The notes beneath the pieces are model-generated. The model worked only from the letters and a program-made list of their open reading frames with translations. It was not told where the DNA came from and searched no databases. Shown here piece by piece: positions 36,259-44,692 of a stretch of 64,000 nt of DNA. The DNA is from CAWBJP01 sp963789165. Lineage in GTDB: Bacteria > Actinomycetota > Acidimicrobiia > IMCC26256 > BP-133. Positions within the stretch are counted from its first letter, which is position 1. Every line of letters begins with the position of its first letter. A program made the translations under genes and the position numbers. The stretch is taken from positions 113,359 to 177,358 of the forward strand of contig CAWBJP010000004.1 in the NCBI GenBank assembly GCA_963789165.1, given 5' to 3'.

Positions 36259-37272
36259 TCAGCGGGCGCCGGTGGCGGCGGCCACGTCGAGGCCGCCCCG
36301 GCAGGTGGGGCTGTTGGACCCGCAGGCCACGCTCGTGTCGACCGTGTCGAGGATCCGGTCCACGGCTTCCTGCTGGGTGAGACCCTGGGCTAGGAGGAGG
36401 GCGACCGCCCCCGCCACGTGGGGGGCGGCCATCGAGGTGCCGGCCAGGTACTCGTACTGGTTGGTCTTGCCTTCGGCCCACCAGGTGGACAGCACGTTCT
36501 CGTCGGCGTCACTGCTGCCCGAACCCCCCGGGGCGACCAGCGCCCACTTGGCGTTGCCGGTGGGACTGGAGTAGCTCGCCACCTGCTTGTCGGGGCCGGT
36601 GGCCCCCACCACCAGGGCGTTGAGCTCGCCGTACTCGGCGGAGCCGATGCCGAGCCCGAAGAGGTCCTCGTTGCCCGAGCTGACCACCGGGACCGCCCCG
36701 TGGGACCAGGCGTACTCGACGCCCTCCGCCAGGCCCGAGCCCAGGGTGGCGGCGGTGACGAAGAGCGCCTCGCCCAGCGACAGGTTCACCACCCGGGCCC
36801 CGTGGTCGACCACCCACTTGATCCCGGCGATGACGTCCTCCTGATTGGCGCTGCCGGTCTCCGTGAAGGCCCGGGCCACCACCAGGGAGGCCTCGGGTGC
36901 GACCCCGGCCACCCCGACCCCGTTGTCCCGCACGGCCGCGGCGGTACCACCCACGTGGGAGCCGTGGCCGAACACGTCCTGGCCGGTGCCATCGCACTTG
37001 GCCGGGTCCCCACCGGTGTCGATGCAGCTGGTGTGGACCACCACCCGACCAGCCAGATCCTCGTGGGTCAGATCCACGCCCGTGTCGACGATGCCGATGC
37101 GGATGCCCGCGCCGGTGGTCTTCGCCCAGGCCGAGGGGGCGCCGATCTGGGCCAGGCCCCACAGCTTGTCGAAGGAGGCGTCGTTGGAGGCCGAGACAGA
37201 GGCCCCGCCCGGGCCCAACCCCAGGACGAGCCCCGCGACGGCAGCAGCGATCTTCTGGCGTCCCCCGACCAC
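36259..37272 (-). CDS. Secreted subtilisin-like serine protease (S8)
   Basis: 337 residues with signal sequence (about 1-28). Catalytic triad Asp63 (IVDTGVD), His103 (FGHGSHVGG), Ser280 (GTSMAAPHVAG) and oxyanion Asn201 (SSGNEDL). No obvious propeptide inhibitor domain, so the enzyme may be fervidolysin/thermitase-like. GTG 37272. Divergent from ccdA across 65 bp. Confidence 0.9.
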   Translation of the reverse strand: MVGGRQKIAAAVAGLVLGLGPGGASVSASNDASFDKLWGLAQIGAPSAWAKTTGAGIRIGIVDTGVDLTHEDLAGRVVVHTSCIDTGGDPAKCDGTGQDVFGHGSHVGGTAAAVRDNGVGVAGVAPEASLVVARAFTETGSANQEDVIAGIKWVVDHGARVVNLSLGEALFVTAATLGSGLAEGVEYAWSHGAVPVVSSGNEDLFGLGIGSAEYGELNALVVGATGPDKQVASYSSPTGNAKWALVAPGGSGSSDADENVLSTWWAEGKTNQYEYLAGTSMAAPHVAGAVALLLAQGLTQQEAVDRILDTVDTSVACGSNSPTCRGGLDVAAATGAR

Positions 37273-37337
37273 TGCGCCTCCCTTGGCTCGCCCTGCAGGT
37301 CAACAGGCTAACGCCTCCCGGTAACCTCGATCACGCG

Positions 37338-38102
37338 ATGGCCAGCGAGAACGTGACGTACCTGGCCGCATTCGGCGGCGGAGTGGTGTCGTTCCTCTCG
37401 CCGTGCGTGCTCCCGCTGGTGCCCGCCTACCTGTCGATCATCACCGGCCTCGACATGACCGACGTCCGCCAGGGCCGGGCCCGGCACCTGCCCCGCATCG
37501 CCTGGCACACGGCCCTGTTCGTGGCCGGCTTCTCCGCCGTGTTCGTGCTCCTGGGGCTGTCGGCCACCACCCTCGGCCAGGCCGCCCTGCGCAACCAGTC
37601 GACCATCACCCGCGTGTCGGGCCTGATCATGCTGGCCATGGCCCTCTACGTCCTCGGCTCACTGGTGCTCTCCGCCCCCGGCCTCTACCAGGAGCGCAGG
37701 TTCGCGCCCAACCTGTCCCGCTTCGGCCCGCTGGCCGCCCCCGTGGCCGGGGTGGCGTTCGGGTTCGGCTGGACGCCGTGCATCGGCCCGGTCCTGACCT
37801 CGGTGCTGGCCATGGCCGCCACCTCCCGGGGCCTCGGCCGGGCCGCCGCCCTGCTCCTGGCCTACTCCGCCGGCCTGGGCATGTGCTTCCTCGCCGCCGG
37901 CCTGGCCCTCGGACGCCTGGCCGGGGCGCTGCGCTTCGTGACCCGCCACTCCCGGGCGCTGACGACCGTGTCGGCGGTGTCCATGGCCGCCTTCGGGGTG
38001 CTGCTGGCGCTGGACCGGCTGGTGTGGCTCACCTCCAAGCTCCAGGGTGGCCTCGAAGCCATCGGCCTGGGCCGGCTGGTCACCCTGGGATGGTGGGGAT
38101 GA
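37338..38102 (+). CDS. ccdA: Cytochrome c biogenesis/thiol transport protein CcdA
   Basis: 254 residues, six membrane helices, with redox Cys23 (FLSPCVLPLVPAY) and Cys148 (GWTPCIGPV). Transfers electrons from cytosolic thioredoxin to extracytoplasmic thiol proteins. Overlaps the downstream thioredoxin-like gene by 4 nt (ATGA), its probable acceptor. Confidence 0.92.
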   Translation: MASENVTYLAAFGGGVVSFLSPCVLPLVPAYLSIITGLDMTDVRQGRARHLPRIAWHTALFVAGFSAVFVLLGLSATTLGQAALRNQSTITRVSGLIMLAMALYVLGSLVLSAPGLYQERRFAPNLSRFGPLAAPVAGVAFGFGWTPCIGPVLTSVLAMAATSRGLGRAAALLLAYSAGLGMCFLAAGLALGRLAGALRFVTRHSRALTTVSAVSMAAFGVLLALDRLVWLTSKLQGGLEAIGLGRLVTLGWWG

Positions 38103-38662
38103 CCGCCGGCAGGCTGCGCCTCGTCGTCGGGGTCACCGCCCTGGCAGTGCTGAGTGTGGTCGGCTTCTTCTCCTTCCGGGGAGCGGACCAGGACCGGGCC
38201 ACCTCGGACGTCGACGTCACCGCCCCCGACGCCTTCAACCTCCCGGCGCTCGAGGGTGACGGCCGGGTGCGCCTGGCGGATTTCAAGGGCACGCCGCTGG
38301 TGGTGAACTTCTTCGCCTCCTGGTGCGGACCATGTGAGCAGGAGCTGCCCCACTTCGCCGACGCCGCCCGGAAGCTGAAGGGAAAGGTCAACTTCATCGT
38401 CCTCAACTCTCTGGAAGATCGTCACGCCAAAGCCGTCGAGATGGCCAAGCGTCACGGACTGCGGGAAGCCGGCATCACTGTCGGCCGCGACGTCGGGGGG
38501 CGGGCCAACTCGCAGCTCCATGACACACTGGCTCTGGGGCGGGGTATGCCGATCAACGCCTTCTACGACGCGGAAGGAACCCTGCTCGACGTGGGCCGGG
38601 GTGCGCTGCTGGGCGACAAGCTGGCCAACAGTCTTCGGAACCTCTACGGCGTCACCTACTGA
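38099..38662 (+). CDS. Membrane-anchored TlpA/ResA-like thioredoxin
   Basis: 187 residues, N-terminal membrane anchor (8-27) then a thioredoxin fold with WCGPC at 75-79 and cis-Pro in GMPINAFYD. Receives reductant from CcdA to reduce apocytochrome c or other extracytoplasmic disulfides. Confidence 0.9.
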   Translation: MTAGRLRLVVGVTALAVLSVVGFFSFRGADQDRATSDVDVTAPDAFNLPALEGDGRVRLADFKGTPLVVNFFASWCGPCEQELPHFADAARKLKGKVNFIVLNSLEDRHAKAVEMAKRHGLREAGITVGRDVGGRANSQLHDTLALGRGMPINAFYDAEGTLLDVGRGALLGDKLANSLRNLYGVTY

Positions 38663-39438
38663 ACCGGCGACGCCTCCGGTCGGAACCCGGTCAGCAGTTC
38701 CAGGACCCGCTCCACCACCGTAGGGCCGTCCAGGTAGACGACCACCTCGTGGTCGACCCCCTCGGGATGGGTCCGGAGACGGCCGTCGCCCTCCACGATC
38801 AGGGGCAGCGTCTCGAAACCGGCCACGAGTTCGCCGGCGGCCACCAGGAGCGCGGCCGGATCGTGGAGGTGGATGGCACGCTCGTCCTCGGGGACGCCCG
38901 CCTGCTCCTGGGCGACGAGCCAGGCCTCGACGGCGGGTTCCAGCGCCGGAGCCGCGGCGACGATGGCGGCCTGCTCCGGCGGGTCGAGGCGGGTGGTCAA
39001 CGTGGCGTCGAGGGGCACGAGGGTGACCGTCTGGTCGGCCAGGAGGAGGGCGGCGGCCCTCGGGTCGGCGGCGAAGTTCGATTCCACCGCCCGGCGGGCC
39101 CCCCGGTGCTGAACGGGATGCAACGCGCCGCCCATGACCACCAGGCGTTCCGGACGGCGGCCCATGGTCACGGCGGCGGCCATGTTCGTCAGCGGCCCGA
39201 TGGCCAGGACGGCATCCGGCGTGGCGGCCGGGATGGCCTCGACCGCCGCCGGCACACCTGCCACCACGAGCGTCCCGGCCGGCACCAGTTGGCGGGCCAC
39301 CTCCGCCCGCCAGCCCGCGTCGGTGCCCACCGTGCTCACCCCGACCAGTTCGATCTCCGGGTGAGCGACCGCGCAGAGCAGCGCCACGGCGTCGTCCGGG
39401 TTCGTACCGACGTCGGTGTCAACCCAGAGCCTGATCAC
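38656..39438 (-). CDS. Inosine-uridine-type nucleoside hydrolase
   Basis: 260 residues. N-terminal calcium-binding motif DTDVGTNPDDAVAL (usual DTDxGxDDAxAL), AIGPLTNMAAA, VVMGGAL, and ESNFAADPRAA and HLHDPAAL near the C-terminus with the active-site Asn, His and Asp. Splits nucleosides into base and ribose. Tail-overlaps the thioredoxin gene by 7 bp. Confidence 0.88.
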   Translation of the reverse strand: MIRLWVDTDVGTNPDDAVALLCAVAHPEIELVGVSTVGTDAGWRAEVARQLVPAGTLVVAGVPAAVEAIPAATPDAVLAIGPLTNMAAAVTMGRRPERLVVMGGALHPVQHRGARRAVESNFAADPRAAALLLADQTVTLVPLDATLTTRLDPPEQAAIVAAAPALEPAVEAWLVAQEQAGVPEDERAIHLHDPAALLVAAGELVAGFETLPLIVEGDGRLRTHPEGVDHEVVVYLDGPTVVERVLELLTGFRPEASPVQ

Positions 39439-39545
39439 GCCCAGACCCTAACGAGGGAGCCCCGGGGGCTGATAAGAGTCAACGCCCGTTTCCGAGTGGC
39501 CATGTGAGCTCCGTTGGCAGTGTTCGCTCCCGGTGACAGACTCGA

Positions 39546-39568
39546 CCCCGCCCGGCTGCCGGGCGGGG
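39546..39568 (+). promoter_or_regulatory. 10-bp-stem GC hairpin in leader of lipoprotein gene
   Basis: CCCCGCCCGG-CTG-CCGGGCGGGG, ending 3 nt before GGAGGGG, the RBS of the lipoprotein gene. It could hold the RBS region open or closed. Confidence 0.45.
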
Positions 39569-39579
39569 GGAGGGGCAAC

Positions 39580-40092
39580 ATGACCAGACCCTGGCACTAC
39601 ATGTTGGTCGCAGGCGCTTTGTTGTGGGCGGCTGGTTGCGGAGACGATAAGGAGGCTTCGTTGGATACGTCAGGGGTTGACCGCGTGATCGAACATGCCC
39701 ACGTCGCGCTGGAGAAGATCATCAACGGAACCTCGGAGGAGTACAACCGGCTGTTTTCCGAGCGTGACGACGTATCCCTCGGCAACCCATTCGGCCCGTT
39801 CGTCAAAGGCAGACAGAAGGTCGTGGAGACCGTGGCGAACGCCGCAACGCGCTATCGGGACGGCGAGGTCGTTGGGTTCGACCTGATCAACAAGCACGTC
39901 ACCCCGGATCTCGCCCTTGTCGTGGAGGTCGAGCGGTTCCGGGCCAAGGTCGGCGGGAGTTCCGAGTCCGTCACCATCGCTGTCCGCACCACCCAGGTGT
40001 TCCGCCCAGAGGGTGAGACCTGGAAAATGGTGCATCGGCACACCGACCCGATCACCACCCCTCAGGCCTCGGAATCCATCATCCCGAAGTAG
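39580..40092 (+). CDS. SnoaL/NTF2-like lipoprotein
   Basis: 170 residues. Type II signal peptide MTRPWHYMLVAGALLWAAGC with lipidated Cys20, then a cone-shaped SnoaL/DUF4440-like domain (NGTSEEYNRLFSERDDVS, GRQKVVETV, WKMVHRHTDP). Related proteins are ketosteroid-isomerase-like with unknown activity. RBS GGAGGGG before ATG. Lower GC than neighbours. Confidence 0.78.
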   Translation: MTRPWHYMLVAGALLWAAGCGDDKEASLDTSGVDRVIEHAHVALEKIINGTSEEYNRLFSERDDVSLGNPFGPFVKGRQKVVETVANAATRYRDGEVVGFDLINKHVTPDLALVVEVERFRAKVGGSSESVTIAVRTTQVFRPEGETWKMVHRHTDPITTPQASESIIPK

Positions 40093-40147
40093 GACCGACG
40101 GTCGAACCTTCCTTCCCGCCAGGGCACACCAAGAGGCGCAGGGCGGG

Positions 40148-41047
40148 TCAGGCGAGCAGCTGCTTCAGGGCCCCGCGCAGCTCGGGGGCCTTGAAGGTAT
40201 AGCCGGAGGCCTCCAACCGGGCGGGCAGCACCCGCTGCCCGGTGAGGAGGAGCTCCTCGGCCATCTGGGCAGTGAGGGCGAGCTTCAGCGCGGCCGCCGG
40301 CAGCGGCATCAGTGTGGGCCGGTGGAAGAACTCGCCCAGCGCCTTGGTGAATTCGGCGTTGGTCACCGGGTGGGGCGCGGTGGCGTTCACAGGCCCGGAG
40401 GGGGCACCCTCGCCCAGGAGATGGATGATGGCCCCCACCTCGTCGTCGATGGCGATCCAGCTCATCCACTGCCGCCCCGAGCCCATGCGGCCGCCGAGTC
40501 CCCCTTTGAAGGGAAGGAGCATCTTCTTGAGGGCGCCGCCGTCGGGCGACAGGACGATCCCGGTGCGCAGGTGCGCCACCCGGATGCCGGCCGCCTCGGC
40601 CGGAGCCGTGGCCGCCTCCCAGGCCTGGCACACCTCTCCCAGGAACCCGGGATCGTCCGCCGGGGTGTCCTCCGTGATGCCCTCGTCGCCCCGGTCCCGG
40701 TAGATGTCGACGGCCGACCCGGACACCAACACCGCCGGCGGCTGCGCCAGCTTCGCCAGCGTCTCGGCCAGGAGCGTGGTCCCCTTCACCCGCGAGTCCT
40801 TGATCCGGGCCTTCTGGCCGTCGTTCCAGCGCTTGTCGCCGATTCCTTCCCCGGCCAGGTTCACGACCCCGCCCACGCCCTCGAGGCCGCCGGCGTCGAT
40901 GGTGCCCGCCTGCGGATCCCAGGCGATGGTGTCGGGTCCCCCGCCCCCCCGCCGCACCAGGCGCAGCACCCGGTGGCCGGCGGCTTCGAGGGCGGGCCGC
41001 AGGGCCGAGCCGATGAGCCCGCTGGAACCGGTGACGGCGACGTCCAT
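40148..41047 (-). CDS. TIGR01777-type NAD-dependent epimerase (YfcH/SulA-like)
   Basis: 299 residues: Rossmann VAVTGSSGLIGSALRPAL, NLAGEGIGDKRWND, SGSAVDIYRDRGDE and C-terminal DUF1731 GYTFKAPELRGALKQLL. Extended SDR of unknown substrate, related to a cell-division inhibitor. AGGAGG precedes ATG 41047. Confidence 0.9.
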   Translation of the reverse strand: MDVAVTGSSGLIGSALRPALEAAGHRVLRLVRRGGGGPDTIAWDPQAGTIDAGGLEGVGGVVNLAGEGIGDKRWNDGQKARIKDSRVKGTTLLAETLAKLAQPPAVLVSGSAVDIYRDRGDEGITEDTPADDPGFLGEVCQAWEAATAPAEAAGIRVAHLRTGIVLSPDGGALKKMLLPFKGGLGGRMGSGRQWMSWIAIDDEVGAIIHLLGEGAPSGPVNATAPHPVTNAEFTKALGEFFHRPTLMPLPAAALKLALTAQMAEELLLTGQRVLPARLEASGYTFKAPELRGALKQLLA

Positions 41048-41171
41048 GCCCTGGCCTCCTGTGGTCGGGCGGCCATGATCGCACCCGCTCCGCTCCACGA
41101 TCCGAAGCCGGCGCTGACGGAGCGCCGGAGACCGCCAGGTAAGATGCCTCCGTCCGGCCTCGGCCGGGTGG

Positions 41172-41244
41172 GCGCCCCTAGCTCAACTGGCAGAGCAGCG
41201 GACTCTTAATCCGCGTGTTCCGGGTTCGAGTCCCGGGGGGCGTA
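41172..41244 (+). tRNA. tRNA-Lys (anticodon CUU)
   Basis: 73 nt fold: acceptor GCGCCCC/GGGGCGT (41172-41178, 41237-41243; one G-U), D stem GCTC/GAGC, anticodon stem GCGGA/TCCGC with loop CTCTTAA (anticodon CTT at 41205-41207), T arm CCGGG/CCCGG with TTCGAGT. CCA is not encoded. Its 3' part (41202-41245) recurs four times downstream as attachment-site copies. Confidence 0.96.
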
Positions 41245-41306
41245 CGAGACGTTGATGCTGGTCAGATGGGTTTTTTAGGGTCTCGTTCAGAGTTGTGAAT
41301 CACGCT

Positions 41307-41331
41307 GGATAAGCGACCAGGTCGCTTATCC
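41307..41331. repeat. 25-bp perfect palindrome after tRNA-Lys
   Basis: GGATAAGCGACC-A-GGTCGCTTATCC. A related palindrome with paired changes lies at 52971-52993. It sits 61 bp from the end of the tRNA-derived core and could be an accessory recombination site or a terminator. Confidence 0.7.
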
Positions 41332-41441
41332 GATCGGCGGCTCCGATCTTCCGCAGGGCTGTCCGCCCACCCACTTTCAGGGCGTGCGATAGAGAACCTG
41401 TCACTAACCCCTATGCGCGCTCGTAGCAGCGTTTCGCGACA

Positions 41442-41741
41442 ATGGATCGCGTGGAGATCACGATCGATACCCTGCGCCATCGGCGCGACGAACTCCTCGA
41501 AGTCGCCCGGCGTCGGGGGGCCAAAGAGGTCTGGGTCATCGGCTCCGTCGCCCGGGGCGACGCCGGCCCGTCGAGCGACGTCGACTTCCTCGTCGAGTTC
41601 GAACCCGGGCGATCGCTCCTGGACCAGGTCCACCTCATTGACGAACTCGCCGCTGTGCTCGGTACCCGAGTTGACGTCGTCGCCCGCGGCGGACTGCTCG
41701 ACCGCGACCGGCACATCGTCGACGAGGCTGTCGCCTTGTGA
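41442..41741 (+). CDS. mntA: MNT-domain minimal nucleotidyltransferase (antitoxin-like)
   Basis: 99 residues with the nucleotidyltransferase motif GSVARGDAGPSSDVDFLVEF (GSx3Gx5SDxD). MntA enzymes AMPylate and silence HEPN toxins encoded just downstream. Here the following gene overlaps by 4 nt (GTGA) and begins like a DUF86 HEPN toxin. First gene inside the tRNA-Lys island. Confidence 0.85.
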   Translation: MDRVEITIDTLRHRRDELLEVARRRGAKEVWVIGSVARGDAGPSSDVDFLVEFEPGRSLLDQVHLIDELAAVLGTRVDVVARGGLLDRDRHIVDEAVAL

Positions 41742-41995
41742 CGGCCCGAGGCGACGAGCACCGCATCGCCGACATCATCGACGCCGCCGCCAAACTCTCG
41801 GAACGACTCCAAATCCCGTACGAAACCTGGCGCGACGACGAAGACCTCCGCCTCGTCACCGAACGGCTCGTTGAGATCGTCGGCGAAGCCGCTGCTGCTC
41901 GCCCGCTACGGCCATATCCAGATCCTCGACAAGGCGAGCCTCGACAAGATCGCCGGCCTCGGGTGACGAGGCCTGGGGACCTCGGGCGTTCCTGA
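41738..41995 (+). pseudogene. Truncated DUF86 HEPN toxin partner
   Basis: N-terminal 55 residues (DEHRIADIIDAAAKLSERLQ ... LVEIVGEAA) match DUF86 HEPN proteins, but the rest diverges. In another frame RYGHIQILDKASLDKIAGLG follows and stops at 41965, just where the catalytic Rx4-6H motif should begin. The RNase motif is missing in all frames, so the toxin is dead and the antitoxin an orphan. Confidence 0.65.
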
Positions 41996-41996
41996 G

Positions 41997-42425
41997 TCAT
42001 TTGGTTGACAGCAGATCCCCGAGTTCCTGCTGGTGACGGTCCATCCAAGCCGCCTCTTCGCCGGGCGCGGGCATGATCAACCCGGCTTCCATGACGGATG
42101 TGGGATCGATCTCGTTCAGTCCGAGGACCAGACGGCGGGCGTCCTGGCCCGTGATCGCGGTCCACGCTTCGGACAGCCGGGTCAGCAGTTCGGCTCGCGT
42201 GGCGCGATCCCGGCCGGCCCGGATCGTTGCCGCGATCACCGAGGCTGTGTGTGGCCTGCCAGCGGTGAAGAAGGTCGACGGCTCGTATTCGCTGAACACA
42301 ACATTGACGAACCCCCGGGGTGCGCCGGTGACGGAGGTGTGAACGGCTGTGATTGCTTCCGCGAGGTCGGCCCGGCGGTCGGCATCGAGCGATCCGGCTG
42401 GGACCAGGCATTGATAGAGCGGCAT
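41997..42425 (-). CDS. Tautomerase-superfamily protein, cis-3-chloroacrylic acid dehalogenase-like
   Basis: 142 residues beginning MP, so Pro1 is exposed after Met removal. Equivalents of cis-CaaD residues can be placed: Pro1, His in AITAVHTSVTG, two Arg in TIRAGRDRATR, Glu in SVMEAGLIMPAPG; the Tyr103 position appears replaced (VLGLNEID). Trimeric fold expected. Could be a hydratase/tautomerase of unsaturated acids rather than a true dehalogenase. Same strand as the hydrolase upstream (10 bp). Confidence 0.75.
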   Translation of the reverse strand: MPLYQCLVPAGSLDADRRADLAEAITAVHTSVTGAPRGFVNVVFSEYEPSTFFTAGRPHTASVIAATIRAGRDRATRAELLTRLSEAWTAITGQDARRLVLGLNEIDPTSVMEAGLIMPAPGEEAAWMDRHQQELGDLLSTK

Positions 42426-42435
42426 GGGGTTCCTT

Positions 42436-43278
42436 TCACGACTCGAGGAATTTCAGGACTTCGTCGACAAACTCATCGTGATATTGGAAGATGCCGCCGT
42501 GTCCGGCGTCGGAATAGAGAGTGAGTTGGGCATGGGGCAGGCGTCGAGCCAGGTCGACCGAATTGCTGCTGGGCACCATCCGATCCTGGTCACCGTTTGC
42601 GACGAGGACCGGCTGTTGAATGCTCTTCAGGTCGGAAGGTTCCTGGCGTCCCCAGGCGTGGATGGCCTTCAGCTGAGTGCGGAACGCGATGAGGGAAATC
42701 GACTTATCGCGATTGTCGGTACGTTCCTTCAATCTCTTCAGGAATTGTCGAGCCGCTGACCGGCCGTTGGCTGTCTTGGTGAAGAAGAGGTAGTACTTCG
42801 GATCGTTGAAAGTCAGGGCACCTTTTGCCATATCACGGATGGTGAGAGAAGTGACCTTGTCGATGCCTTCGCCTCCGGCGGGGCCCGTGCCCGCGAGAAC
42901 CATCTTTCGGACGAGTTGCGGTTCCTCCTGTGCGATCACCTGCGCCACGAAGCCGCCCAGCGAGAATCCAAGGAGATCGACCTGATCGAATCCCAGCGCC
43001 CGGGTGAAGGCAACGGCATCCCGCGCCATCGCGGCAACCGAGTGCGGTGTCCTGCCTTGTGAGGCCCCGACGCCTCGGTTGTCGAAGGTGATCACCCGGT
43101 GTCTCGCAGCGATGCCGTCGACGACCCTGGGATCCCAGTTGTCCAAGACCGCGCCCAAGTGGTTGAGGAACATCACCGGCGTGCCACCATTCGGACCGAG
43201 CTGCCGGTAGGCGAACCTCGCGCCGTCGATATCGACAGTCTTGGTCGGCGCGTCTTTGTACGTAGTGATCACGGTCAC
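42436..43278 (-). CDS. Alpha/beta hydrolase
   Basis: 280 residues; HLGAVLDNWDP oxyanion region, nucleophile GFSLGG, acid in GDQDRMVP, and SDAGHGGIFQYH with catalytic His. Resembles haloperoxidase/ring-cleavage-type hydrolases. GTG 43278 chosen as AAGGAG lies 8 nt upstream. Lower GC and different codon use from flanking backbone, fitting acquired DNA. Confidence 0.84.
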   Translation of the reverse strand: MTVITTYKDAPTKTVDIDGARFAYRQLGPNGGTPVMFLNHLGAVLDNWDPRVVDGIAARHRVITFDNRGVGASQGRTPHSVAAMARDAVAFTRALGFDQVDLLGFSLGGFVAQVIAQEEPQLVRKMVLAGTGPAGGEGIDKVTSLTIRDMAKGALTFNDPKYYLFFTKTANGRSAARQFLKRLKERTDNRDKSISLIAFRTQLKAIHAWGRQEPSDLKSIQQPVLVANGDQDRMVPSSNSVDLARRLPHAQLTLYSDAGHGGIFQYHDEFVDEVLKFLES

Positions 43279-43289
43279 GGCGCTCTCCT

Positions 43290-44477
43290 TCACGATGTTG
43301 GCGAATGAACGGCGGCCGGCGACTCGCTGGCTTCGTGCAGTCCGGCCTCTGCGGCGCCGAGGCTGAGGGTGTCGAGCCCGAAGGCCGCGACAGGCCCGTG
43401 CACGCCGGGCTTGAGGAATGGATCCGGCGTCGCCATGTGGACGGCGCCCCAGGCCAGGAGGGATGCCGTCATCTCGTAGGGATCAGGCCCAGTCAGTGCC
43501 GTCGTGACCAGGGGCTGACCGGAATCGTCGCGGGCGACGGCGATCACCAGGGACCGGCCGTCACCGTCCGGCTCGCGATGCGATCCCGGGAGCCGCTCGG
43601 ACCGCCGCTTCAGCGCGGCCCGCACCTTCGCCGATCGCAGGAGGGGCGCCTGGAGCGTGCTGGCCGTCCGTATCGGACGCGTCCAGTGCCCGAACCAACC
43701 CAAGCCCACATCGACGCTCTCCAGCTGGGGGAAGACTTCCGGCAGCCCGAGATGCTCGGAGCCTCCGACGGTCATCGCCGCACGTTTCACACCGGCGTAG
43801 TGGAAGGTGCGGACGCGCTTGCCGGCGCGCTCGTCGACCAGGCGGGCGGGAGCCCCGGGGCGCGGGCGGCGGTAGGCGAACGCGTCGTCGGCCGCCGAAC
43901 CGACGAGCGTGGTGCGGGTGCCTCCCGTGCTCAAGGTGAAGACGTCGCGCAGCGTGCTCCGGTAGCGCAGCTCGTCACCATGTCCCGAACGGGTGAGGAA
44001 GTAGCCGATCTCGATCCGGCGCGCCCGCTCGCCCGCCCGCGTCAAGGCGAGCGCGCCGGCAAGGTTGCCCGGCACATAGTCGTAGCCGAACGCGGGCACG
44101 AGGGTCGCTCCCCGGCCGGCCGCGACGGCGTCCAGCTCGAAGACGCGCCGGACGAAGGTCCCCTCCCCTGTCGAGTCGAGGTAGTGAGCCCCCACCCGCG
44201 CCGCTGCCGTGACCGTGGCCATTCCGAGCTGCATGAACGGCCCGACGGTGGAGATGACCACATGGCCTGGCTCCAGGACCCGCGTGAGGTCGGCCGTCGA
44301 GGTGACATCCACCTCGGCCACCGGAAGCTCCGCCTCGAAGCGGTCGGCTACGGCCAGCATCTTGGTGCGGTTTCGCCCCACCAACGTCGGCTTCTCCCCC
44401 CGTGCGAGCAGGTCCCGGAGCACACGCTGCCCGGTGTATCCCGTCGCGCCCAACAAGACGATCCTGCGCTTCTCCAC
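43290..44477 (-). CDS. Saccharopine-dehydrogenase-like / trans-acting enoyl reductase-like protein
   Basis: 395 residues. N-terminal Rossmann IVLLGATGYTGQRVLRDLL, DVTSTADLTRVL, VISTVGPFMQLG, AHYLDSTGE, FGYDYVPGNLAGAL; similar to the mycobacterial family including the trans-acting enoyl reductase. Substrate unknown. Ends 11 bp before the hydrolase start. Confidence 0.82.
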   Translation of the reverse strand: MEKRRIVLLGATGYTGQRVLRDLLARGEKPTLVGRNRTKMLAVADRFEAELPVAEVDVTSTADLTRVLEPGHVVISTVGPFMQLGMATVTAAARVGAHYLDSTGEGTFVRRVFELDAVAAGRGATLVPAFGYDYVPGNLAGALALTRAGERARRIEIGYFLTRSGHGDELRYRSTLRDVFTLSTGGTRTTLVGSAADDAFAYRRPRPGAPARLVDERAGKRVRTFHYAGVKRAAMTVGGSEHLGLPEVFPQLESVDVGLGWFGHWTRPIRTASTLQAPLLRSAKVRAALKRRSERLPGSHREPDGDGRSLVIAVARDDSGQPLVTTALTGPDPYEMTASLLAWGAVHMATPDPFLKPGVHGPVAAFGLDTLSLGAAEAGLHEASESPAAVHSPTS

Positions 44478-44692
44478 GACTCCGCCCTTTCGTATGTGTC
44501 TTGAGTCGGCTAGTGCGGCGTGACGACGATGGGGATCTGCCGCTCGTTGGCCGAGCACTTCGTCGACCTTGGCGACCCGGTTGCCCAAGTGTTGCTGCCC
44601 CTCGGTGTGCACTTCGTTGTCGGACTGGGCGACCAGCGGGAGCGGGCCCAGGCCTCCCACGAGGCGGGGGCGCGCCTGCACAACTCCATCCG
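44478..44692. other. 215-bp gap with no recognised gene
   Basis: Both strands have short open frames (for example a plus-strand frame from about 44520 to 44696) but nothing recognisable. The minus strand has scraps resembling one protein C-terminus in two frames (VHTEGQQHLGNRVAKVDEVL, then RQIPIVVTPH), possibly a decayed gene. Confidence 0.3.
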
